NCBI GenBank assembly: GCA_902612805.1
Contig: CACMEY010000009.1
Span: forward strand, 1-39,455
DNA length: 39,455 nucleotides
Reading direction: 5' to 3'
Source of the DNA: an uncultured Alphaproteobacteria bacterium
GTDB lineage: Bacteria > Pseudomonadota > Alphaproteobacteria > HIMB59 > GCA-002718135
The position numbers were made by a program, and so were the translations under genes. Below are positions 1 to 6,485 of this stretch, in pieces; position 1 is the first letter of the stretch; each line of letters begins with the position of its first letter. The notes beneath the pieces are model-generated. The model was not told where the DNA came from and ran no database searches. It saw nothing but the letters and a program-made list of their open reading frames with translations.

Positions 1-613
1 AATTTATTTCAGATTTTGTAACAAGTCTTAAAGTTGTTGCAGACCATATTACTGTAAAAAAAATAGTTAGATTTCGATAAGATTTTACTCTTAATGGATG
101 AACGAACTTAAAAGGAATAAAAGTCAATACTGATAAAATAATTATGACACTAAGGTTTATCCAAGTATTTGAATTTAATATGAAAAAATATAAAACTACA
201 ATATTCCAAATTGCAGGAAAGCCTCTAAAATAATAATCATCAGTTTTCATATTAACATTAATAAATGTATATAAAGAAACACCAAATATTATAGCAGGCA
301 TGATAATTTCAAAACCATTTGGCACTAATTGAAACCAATAAATCATTAATGCAGGATTAATTACATAGTTAAGATAATCGACAATACTATCTAAAATTAT
401 CCCATCTAAGTTTGGTGCTTTTTCTTCAACACCTACTCTTCTTGCTAACGTACCATCGATTCCATCAACAAGTAATGCTAATCCTAACCATAAAAAAGCT
501 CCAGTTTGATCATTATTTAATATTGATATTAATGCAAGAAAGCCAAGTATAGCGCCAGAACCAGTGAGAGCATGAACACCCCATGCGGATATTTGATCTT
601 TATCAACTTTCAT
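1..613 (-). CDS. pcs: Phosphatidylcholine synthase, 3' end cut by window edge
   Basis: Integral membrane CDP-alcohol phosphatidyltransferase that would condense CDP-diacylglycerol with choline to make phosphatidylcholine, the one-step bacterial route. Reading from the ATG at 613 gives at least 204 codons, open to the left edge. The catalytic CDP-OH-P motif is present at about residues 50-58 (D-G-I-D-G-T-L-A-R), followed by R-V-x-x-E and then D-G-x-x-L-D-x-x-V-D-Y. This later part has the longer spacing typical of Pcs rather than of PgsA or PssA. Several hydrophobic helices follow. Full-length Pcs is about 235-250 residues, so only about 30-40 C-terminal residues are missing. It lies 95 bases downstream of mutT in the same direction and may be cotranscribed. 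Confidence 0.85.
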   Translation of the reverse strand, partial: MKVDKDQISAWGVHALTGSGAILGFLALISILNNDQTGAFLWLGLALLVDGIDGTLARRVGVEEKAPNLDGIILDSIVDYLNYVINPALMIYWFQLVPNGFEIIMPAIIFGVSLYTFINVNMKTDDYYFRGFPAIWNIVVLYFFILNSNTWINLSVIIILSVLTFIPFKFVHPLRVKSYRNLTIFFTVIWSATTLRLVTKSEIN

Positions 614-708
614 AAATGATCTAGGTCTTTATCATTAAAATAAAAGAAAATAAAATTTTTGAAAAAAAGAGTATAAAATTAAGGTTTTAATGGATTTTAA
701 ATTGATAT

Positions 709-1086
709 TTACAATAAATTTATTATGTCACTGTCACCTTCAGCAAAATTATAATTTTTAAATTCATTTTTGGTAACCCAAGCCAAATTCTCGTGTTCAC
801 TTAAAGTTATTACACCATTAGCAAGAGAACATATAAAATAGTGTAGTTTGACATTTATTTTGTCATCTTGATAATTTTCTTCACCTAATTTATCTTTAAT
901 ATTTATTTCTATATTAAGTTCTTCTTTTATTTCTCTTTTTAATGCTATTTCAAGAGTTTCTCCTTTTTCAACTTTTCCACCTGGAAATTCCCAGCTTAAT
1001 CCCATATGTTTATTTCTATTTCTTTGCGCAATAAAATATTTATCATTTTTTATTATAATTGCTGCAACAACATCGAATTTATCCAT
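709..1086 (-). CDS. mutT: MutT-type Nudix hydrolase (8-oxo-dGTP diphosphatase)
   Basis: A 125-residue cytosolic Nudix protein likely to hydrolyse oxidised nucleotides such as 8-oxo-dGTP before they are incorporated into DNA. The Nudix box is complete at about residues 36-58: GGKVEKGE, then a hydrophobic stretch, then REIKEEL. The N-terminal strand (VVAAIII..YFIAQRN) and W-E-F-P just before the box match MutT more than other Nudix families. The length is normal for MutT. The ATG overlaps the stop of the upstream photolyase by one base (TAATG), so translational coupling of two DNA-damage genes is likely. Another Nudix substrate cannot be excluded from sequence alone. Confidence 0.85.
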   Translation of the reverse strand: MDKFDVVAAIIIKNDKYFIAQRNRNKHMGLSWEFPGGKVEKGETLEIALKREIKEELNIEINIKDKLGEENYQDDKINVKLHYFICSLANGVITLSEHENLAWVTKNEFKNYNFAEGDSDIINLL

Positions 1087-2567
1087 TAATTGGTATTATC
1101 ACGAATAAACTGGTTTGCTTTCTTTATTATATGATTTTTTCTCTCTGTATTCATTTTATCAAAGATATTAACCATCATATTTAAACGCGGATTAGATTGA
1201 AAAAATTTTCTATTTTTATTAATAAAACGCCAATACAATCCATCCATAATATCATTCCAATTACCTCTTTTAAAATTCATCATTTTCATAAAATAACTTG
1301 AACCACAAATATAAGGTTTGGTGCTAAATATACCTCCATCACTAAACAATCCCATACCATAAACATTAGGCGACATTACCCAATCAGAGCTATCTACAAA
1401 CATTTCCATAAACCAATTATAAACTTCAATAGGATTAATTTCACATAGGTTCATAATGTTACATAAAACCATTAGTCTCTCAATATGATGGGTGTATCCA
1501 TATTTATGAGCATTTTTAATTGAGTGATCTAAAGGATCTAATCCAGTAGTACCGTCATACCATTTTTTAGTAAGAGAATTTTTATGTTGAAAAAAATTAC
1601 TTTCTTCTAATTGTTGATCATAATTTTGATAAATTCCCCTAATGAATTCTCTCCATCCAATAATTTGCCTAATATAACCCTCATAAGAATTAATTTTAAT
1701 TTTATTTTCAACTTTTCTTACTCTCTCAATTATTAGTTCTGGTGTTAATAAACCTAAATTAATCATGGGGCTTAGAACGCTATGAAATAAAAAGTTATTA
1801 TTAGTATCAACTGAATCTTCGTAATCACCAAATAAATTAAATTTTTTAATAATAAAATAATCTAACCATTTAACAGCATCATCATAAGTTGTAGGTAGCC
1901 AAAAATTATCAACTTCACCTGGATGATTTTTAAAAATTGTGTTTATTTGTTGTTTTAAAACTTTTGTATGCTTTGTTTCTTTTGCAGTAATCATTTCTGG
2001 TATTTTAATATCTTTAGGGAGTTTTTTCCTATTATCTTCATCAAAGCTCCATTTTCCACCTTTAGGTTTATTATTTTCCATCAAAATATCTATTTTTGCA
2101 CGGGCAATTTTATAAAAATTTGCCATAAAAGGTTTTTTTGTTTTACTTAAATAATTCTTAAATTCATCTCTTGTATTTAAAAACATGGGTGATTGTATAA
2201 AAGTTAATTTAATCTTATTTTTTTTACATAAGGTGCTTATTTTTTTTTCAAAGAATTTATCTTCAATTTCAAAAGAAATTAATTCTTCGAATTTATTTTT
2301 TTTTATAAAATTTTCTAATTTTTTTTCGTAGGAGATTTTAAAATCCTTTTTTAAATCAATATAATTAACTTTAAATTTATTTTTTTTTAGTTCATCAGCA
2401 TAAGACCTCATTGAGGACAAAAAAAGAATGAGTTTTAATTTATGATGTTTTTGAAAAGTACAAAGATCAAAACTTTCACACATAAAAATTGTTGAGTCTT
2501 TATATTTTCTTAGGTGTTTATGTGGGAATAATTGGTTTCCAAGAATTAAAAATACACTTTTCATCAA
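1086..2567 (-). CDS. Cryptochrome/photolyase-related protein (PhrB/FeS-BCP family), Fe-S ligands absent
   Basis: A 493-residue flavoprotein of the bacterial (6-4) photolyase / FeS-BCP family, expected to repair UV photoproducts with light through FAD. The N-terminal Rossmann-like domain begins with L-I-L-G-N-Q-L-F. The FAD-binding C-terminal half has T-H-H-I-E-R-L-M (about 359-366), D-W-V-M-S-P-N-V-Y-G-M (about 396-406) and K-P-Y at 417, all hallmark family segments. Characterised FeS-BCP enzymes carry four cysteines binding a 4Fe-4S cluster, including a CxxC after the K-P-Y segment. Here that stretch (about 427-450) has no cysteine, and the position before T-H-H-I-E-R is also not cysteine. 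This is therefore probably a cluster-free member. Repair versus signalling function is not resolved. It is coupled to mutT downstream. Confidence 0.85.
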   Translation of the reverse strand: MMKSVFLILGNQLFPHKHLRKYKDSTIFMCESFDLCTFQKHHKLKLILFLSSMRSYADELKKNKFKVNYIDLKKDFKISYEKKLENFIKKNKFEELISFEIEDKFFEKKISTLCKKNKIKLTFIQSPMFLNTRDEFKNYLSKTKKPFMANFYKIARAKIDILMENNKPKGGKWSFDEDNRKKLPKDIKIPEMITAKETKHTKVLKQQINTIFKNHPGEVDNFWLPTTYDDAVKWLDYFIIKKFNLFGDYEDSVDTNNNFLFHSVLSPMINLGLLTPELIIERVRKVENKIKINSYEGYIRQIIGWREFIRGIYQNYDQQLEESNFFQHKNSLTKKWYDGTTGLDPLDHSIKNAHKYGYTHHIERLMVLCNIMNLCEINPIEVYNWFMEMFVDSSDWVMSPNVYGMGLFSDGGIFSTKPYICGSSYFMKMMNFKRGNWNDIMDGLYWRFINKNRKFFQSNPRLNMMVNIFDKMNTERKNHIIKKANQFIRDNTN

Positions 2568-2645
2568 TATTTAAATAGTAAGTTATTAGAAAATTTATAT
2601 GATTTATTAAAATTTATTGCTTATTTTAGACAATTTTTAACTATA

Positions 2646-3170
2646 ATGATTTTTAAATTAATGACCAAATTAGTAAAATTATTGGTAATTCCCCTTATAA
2701 TTAGTTTTGCACTAATCTCTTGTAATACAACATCTCCAAATAAGGTAAAAAAATCTGATGCACAAAAAGTAATTAATATTGAATATGGAACAATTAAAAC
2801 CTCTCTTCCAGTAAAAATTGAAGGTGAAAGTGATTGGATTGGAGCAACTGCTGGAGCAATGATAGGAGGTCTTTTAGCTTCTCAAATATGTGGAGAAGAA
2901 GAAATATTAGGAACTAAGTGTCAAGATATTGCTATAGTATATGGAACTATTGGAGGAGCCGCTATGGGCTCAGTAATTCAAGCTAAAATTGGCAATCATG
3001 ATGGTTTCCAATATATAGTGAATATTGATGAATGTGGTAATAAGATTTCTAATTGCCAAAATGATCAAGAAAAGGCTTTTGTACAAGGAGATGATATTGC
3101 ACTTCCAAATGGTCAAAGAGTTGTAATTATTTACGGAGATGTAATAAGAGTTATGCCTTATGAAGAATAG
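2646..3170 (+). CDS. Glycine-zipper outer-membrane lipoprotein (SlyB-like)
   Basis: A 174-residue predicted lipoprotein. The N-terminus has basic residues, a hydrophobic stretch and a lipobox (L-I-S-C, Cys at about residue 26), so it should be cleaved by signal peptidase II and lipidated. The mature part has two glycine-rich hydrophobic segments at about residues 63-80 and 98-113 (GATAGAMIGG and GTIGGAAMGS). These form the glycine-zipper hairpin of SlyB/Pcp-like envelope lipoproteins. The C-terminal domain ends in a basic-hydrophobic strand segment (G-Q-R-V-V-I-I-Y), as in that family. The first ATG is used; a second in-frame ATG lies five codons downstream. It is the first gene of a plus-strand run and diverges from the photolyase operon. 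The role is probably envelope stability, by family analogy only. Confidence 0.75.
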   Translation: MIFKLMTKLVKLLVIPLIISFALISCNTTSPNKVKKSDAQKVINIEYGTIKTSLPVKIEGESDWIGATAGAMIGGLLASQICGEEEILGTKCQDIAIVYGTIGGAAMGSVIQAKIGNHDGFQYIVNIDECGNKISNCQNDQEKAFVQGDDIALPNGQRVVIIYGDVIRVMPYEE

Positions 3171-3188
3171 TTTTAAATATAATTAGAT

Positions 3189-3272
3189 ATGAATAAAAGA
3201 AATTTATACGCAGCTATTGCGATAGTGTTTATCTTTGCTGCTTTAAATTTAACTATATATTTTTTCTATTAA
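3189..3272 (+). CDS. Tiny single-span membrane protein, 27 residues (candidate)
   Basis: A short open frame (MNKRNLYAAIAIVF..., 27 codons) with a basic N-terminus and one long hydrophobic stretch, the shape of a single transmembrane micro-protein. It starts 18 bases after the lipoprotein stop and ends 3 bases before the next gene, so it fits cleanly into the plus-strand run. No family is recognised. In DNA this AT-rich, a hydrophobic 27-codon frame can arise by chance, so this is tentative. Confidence 0.4.
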   Translation: MNKRNLYAAIAIVFIFAALNLTIYFFY

Positions 3273-3275
3273 ATC

Positions 3276-3479
3276 ATGGTTATCAGAAGAAAATCTAGTA
3301 TTTATAAAAAATTATATGAAATTAATGGTCAGAAAATGATGTTCGGTCACGATAATATACATTTTAAAACAATTAACTTACCATCAAAACAGAGATACAA
3401 AAATCTATGCAGTAAATTTGGTTTAAAAAAAATTAAATCTTCAGGCAAAAAAAATTTTCAAATAATTAACATTAATTAA
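3276..3479 (+). CDS. Small basic protein of unknown function, 67 residues
   Basis: I do not recognise this gene. It encodes a strongly basic 67-residue product rich in Lys, Ile and Asn, with no signal peptide, membrane span or metal-binding cluster and a single cysteine. The central part (N-L-P-S-K-Q-R-Y-K-N-L) could be helical, and the charge would suit a nucleic-acid or ribosome partner, but that is only a charge argument. The ATG is the first possible start after an in-frame stop at 3270. Its stop codon TAA is immediately followed by the GTG start of the oxidoreductase, with zero spacing. Such contiguity favours a real, translationally coupled gene over a chance frame. Confidence 0.5.
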   Translation: MVIRRKSSIYKKLYEINGQKMMFGHDNIHFKTINLPSKQRYKNLCSKFGLKKIKSSGKKNFQIININ

Positions 3480-4457
3480 GTGAAAAATATCGCAATAATT
3501 GGAGCTGGGATGGCTGGTTTGTCTCTTGCTTATAATCTTCAAGAACATAATATTACAATTTTTGATAAATCATGGAGACCAGGAGGAAGGGTATCTACTA
3601 GAAAGCATGATAATTACCTTTTTGATCATGGTGCACATTATCTATCGACAAATCATTCTGTAAATCAATTAAATGAAATAATAAGTAGATATAACTTAGG
3701 ACAAGTAATAGAAATAGATTTTGCAATAGATTATTTAAAAAATAAAAAGACTAGAAAAAAAATTATTATTGGTAAAAATGGAATGAATTCTATTCCAAAG
3801 TCTATTTTTGATAATATTAAAGTAAAAAGTTATTTTAATTCAAAAATAATTAAAATTTCAAAAAATAATAATGGGATCTTTTCACTTTTTTCTGAAAAAG
3901 AAGAATTTAAAAATTTTGATTACGTTTTAATATGTATACCCTACCCACAATCCAAAGAACTATCAAAAGAATTTATTAATTTTACTAAGATGGTTAACGA
4001 TCCATCTTATGAACCAATACATACTGTAATGTTAAGTTATAAAAATATTAACAATATAAATATTAAAGCAGGATTAAATCTTCACAAAGATATTAGCTTC
4101 TTTATGAATCAAAATATCAAATTTAATGAATTATCTGATGATTGTTGGGTATTAAATATGAGTTCTGAATATACGAATAATAATATTGATGTAGATAAGG
4201 CTGCACTAGAAAAATATGCTCAATCAATATTTGAAAAAACATTTGATATAAAAAATGAGATAAGTTTTATTAAATCACACAGGTGGTTATATGCGCAAAC
4301 CAAAGTAAGTTATAATAGTATATCAAAAAAAAATTGGATTAGTTCTAAGGATGATAAAATATTTTTAAGTGGAGATTGGATACTAGGAAAAAGTCTAAGT
4401 GATGCCTGGGATGCAGGTGAAAAATTATCACATTATGTAAAGATCTTATCAGTTTAA
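3480..4457 (+). CDS. Renalase-like NAD(P)/FAD-dependent oxidoreductase
   Basis: A 325-residue flavoprotein of the COG3380 (renalase/amine-oxidase-like) group. The N-terminal dinucleotide-binding motif is G-A-G-M-A-G-L-S-L-A at residues 8-17. It is followed by the acidic end of strand two (F-D-K-S) and G-G-R-V-S-T-R-K, which contacts FAD. The C-terminal FAD motif is I-F-L-S-G-D-W at about 293-299, then S-D-A-W-D-A-G-E, the usual family ending. The GTG start directly abuts the stop of the 67-residue gene, and no closer ATG begins before the Rossmann strand. COG3380 members often sit beside photolyases, and one lies 0.9 kb away on the other strand here. The substrate is unknown. Family is confident; reaction is not. 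Confidence 0.8.
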   Translation: MKNIAIIGAGMAGLSLAYNLQEHNITIFDKSWRPGGRVSTRKHDNYLFDHGAHYLSTNHSVNQLNEIISRYNLGQVIEIDFAIDYLKNKKTRKKIIIGKNGMNSIPKSIFDNIKVKSYFNSKIIKISKNNNGIFSLFSEKEEFKNFDYVLICIPYPQSKELSKEFINFTKMVNDPSYEPIHTVMLSYKNINNINIKAGLNLHKDISFFMNQNIKFNELSDDCWVLNMSSEYTNNNIDVDKAALEKYAQSIFEKTFDIKNEISFIKSHRWLYAQTKVSYNSISKKNWISSKDDKIFLSGDWILGKSLSDAWDAGEKLSHYVKILSV

Positions 4458-4459
4458 TA

Positions 4460-5650
4460 TTAAGAATTGAAATATTTTTTTATATTTTTAGCTGCCTGTC
4501 TTATTCTTTGAGTGTTTTCCACTAAACCAATACGAACAAATCCCTCCCCTCCTTTTCCAAAAGCTAAACCAGGTGCTACTGCAACATCGGCATTTATCAT
4601 TAAATTTTTCGCAAATTTCATTGAACCCATCTTTTTAAAATTTTTTGGTAGAGGAGCCCATACAAACATTGATGCCTCAGGAGTTGGAATTTTATCCCAA
4701 CCAGCTCTTTCAAAAGACTCTATTAAAACATCTCTTCTTTTTTTATAAGTCTCTCTTATTTCTTCTACACATCTTTGAGATCCATTTAAAGCAGCAGTGG
4801 CTGCTACTTGTACAGGAGTAAAAGCACCATAGTCTACATATGATTTAATTTTTGTTAATGCTTCAATTAATGTTTTGTTTCCAACAGCAAAACCTATTCT
4901 CCATCCTGCCATTGCATAAGTTTTAGATAAAGTCGTAAATTCAACAGCTATGTTCTTAGCTCCATTAACTTCTAATATTGATGGAGGTGGATATTTACCA
5001 AAATAAATTTCAGAATAAGCTAAATCAGATAATATATAAACTTGATATTTTTTTGCAATTTTTACTAATTCTTTATAAAAATCTAAATCAACTATCTGAG
5101 CTGTTGGATTAGAAGGAAAAGAAACAATAATAACTTTTATTGAAGAGTATTTTTTTAAATTATTAACAATATTTGATAAAAATTTGTTTCTATCGAACTG
5201 TCCATTATAAAATGTTCTTAAAGGTGTTAATTTTGCTCCAGCAATCATAAAACCATATGGATGAACAGGGTATGATGGATCAGGGCATAATATCCTGTCT
5301 CCTCTTGAAGTTATAGCTTGTGCTAAATTTGCTAAACCTTCCTTTGAACCAATAGTTACTATAATTTCACTTAATGGATTTAAATCAACATTAAATCGTT
5401 TTTTATAATATTTAGCTTGAGCTTTTCTTAATCCATTAATGCCTTTTGAAACTGAATAACGTCCAACACCTGGTTTATCTACAACTTCTTTTAATTTCTG
5501 TCTTATGTGAAGAGGTGTTGGCATATCAGGATTGCCCATGCCAAAATCAATAATATCCCTACCTTCTGATCTCAGTTTCATTTTTAATGAATTTATCTCC
5601 CCAAATATATATGGGGGAAGTCTATTAATTCTTTCAAATTTAGATTTCAC
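4460..5650 (-). CDS. alaC: AlaC-type class I/II aminotransferase (alanine/glutamate-pyruvate)
   Basis: A 396-residue PLP-dependent fold-type I aminotransferase, most like AlaC, which forms alanine from pyruvate and glutamate. The N-terminus (F-E-R-I-N-R-L-P-P-Y-I-F) and D-F-G-M-G-N-P-D-M-P-T-P are AlaC signatures. The PLP lysine lies in T-L-S-K-T-Y-A-M-A-G-W-R-I-G-F, about residues 242-256. The phosphate and carboxylate elements (S-F-P-S-N-P-T-A-Q, D-L-A-Y-S-E, and R-I-G-L near the end) are all present. The length is normal. LL-diaminopimelate aminotransferase is a close relative and the main alternative. It converges on the FAD oxidoreductase with 2 bases between stops, and a perfect 20-base palindrome lies 6 bases before its start codon. 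Confidence 0.8.
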   Translation of the reverse strand: MKSKFERINRLPPYIFGEINSLKMKLRSEGRDIIDFGMGNPDMPTPLHIRQKLKEVVDKPGVGRYSVSKGINGLRKAQAKYYKKRFNVDLNPLSEIIVTIGSKEGLANLAQAITSRGDRILCPDPSYPVHPYGFMIAGAKLTPLRTFYNGQFDRNKFLSNIVNNLKKYSSIKVIIVSFPSNPTAQIVDLDFYKELVKIAKKYQVYILSDLAYSEIYFGKYPPPSILEVNGAKNIAVEFTTLSKTYAMAGWRIGFAVGNKTLIEALTKIKSYVDYGAFTPVQVAATAALNGSQRCVEEIRETYKKRRDVLIESFERAGWDKIPTPEASMFVWAPLPKNFKKMGSMKFAKNLMINADVAVAPGLAFGKGGEGFVRIGLVENTQRIRQAAKNIKKYFNS

Positions 5651-5656
5651 TTTTTA

Positions 5657-5676
5657 ATCAATAATTAATTATTGAT
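5657..5676. promoter_or_regulatory. Perfect 20-base palindrome in the alaC/zinc-peptidase divergent region
   Basis: ATCAATAATTAATTATTGAT reads identically on both strands, in the 83-base region between two divergent genes. It ends 6 bases before the alaC start codon. It could be a dimeric operator (for example of an Lrp/AsnC-type regulator, which often controls aminotransferases) or a leader hairpin that affects ribosome access. It is all A/T except one C/G pair, so chance is a real alternative. Confidence 0.35.
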
Positions 5677-5733
5677 AATAATACTAGTTTAAATAAAATT
5701 GATTTTTAATAATATTATTCCTATTTTTATATT

Positions 5734-6438
5734 GTGATTAAATTATTTTACTATTTTTTACCATTTATTGTAATGTTTCTACCAAGTTTATGGGTAAATT
5801 ATATTTTAAAAAAATATAATAAAATTTTACCTGATATGCCTTTCACTGGTAGAGAACTTGGAAAAAAAATCCTTGAAGAAGAAAAAATTACCAATGTATC
5901 AATTAATCCTATTCAGCAATTAGATCATTACAATCCTAAAGAAAAAAAAATACATATCGCTACAGATAAACTTGATAAAAAAAGTATTACAAGCATTGCG
6001 GTTGTTGCACACGAAATTGGTCATGCAATTCAAGATAAAGAAAAATACAAACCACTAATTCTTAGACAATCATTAGTTGAAAAAACAATGATCTTTCAAA
6101 GAATTGGCTCGTTTTTATTAATTATAGGACTACCATCCATATTTGCCTTCACTAAAAGTCCATTTATCACCCTTATTGCTGCGATAATAATAATGGGATG
6201 TTTATCTACAAATGTACTAATCCATTTGATTACTCTTCCTGTAGAATTTGATGCAAGTTTTAAGAGAGCCTTACCAATACTCAAAAGATTTGTTCCTAGA
6301 GAGAATATGTACCAATGCAAATCCGTTTTAAGAGCTGCTGCATTGACATATTTAGCTCAATCCATTGTAAGTATATTTAGATTAAAAATAATACTGTTAT
6401 CTTTTATCAATATTTTTAAGTCAATTATAAGAAGATAA
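5734..6438 (+). CDS. YugP-like membrane zinc metallopeptidase (Zn_peptidase_2)
   Basis: A 234-residue membrane protein of the COG2738 / YugP group of predicted zinc proteases. Order: one N-terminal transmembrane helix (about 3-26); a cytosolic or periplasmic segment with the zinc motif H-E-I-G-H at about residues 97-101 (V-V-A-H-E-I-G-H-A-I-Q-D); two hydrophobic helices at about 128-170. Then comes L-P-V-E-F-D-A-S, which in this family carries the downstream acidic zinc ligand, and finally A-A-A-L-T-Y-L-A. GTG at 5734 is the start; there is no ATG before the first membrane helix. Length is normal. The substrate is unknown, with membrane-protein turnover suggested by family only. It is followed after 47 bases by the multidomain protein. 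Confidence 0.8.
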   Translation: MIKLFYYFLPFIVMFLPSLWVNYILKKYNKILPDMPFTGRELGKKILEEEKITNVSINPIQQLDHYNPKEKKIHIATDKLDKKSITSIAVVAHEIGHAIQDKEKYKPLILRQSLVEKTMIFQRIGSFLLIIGLPSIFAFTKSPFITLIAAIIIMGCLSTNVLIHLITLPVEFDASFKRALPILKRFVPRENMYQCKSVLRAAALTYLAQSIVSIFRLKIILLSFINIFKSIIRR

Positions 6439-6485
6439 TATTTTTCTCTTTAAATTAAATAGAAATTTATTAAGTTAGATAATTA

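Noticed and set aside
1968..2150. Plus-strand 60-codon frame opposite the photolyase
   Set aside because: Lies wholly inside a well-supported gene and has Phe/Cys/Ile-rich composition expected of an antisense reading.
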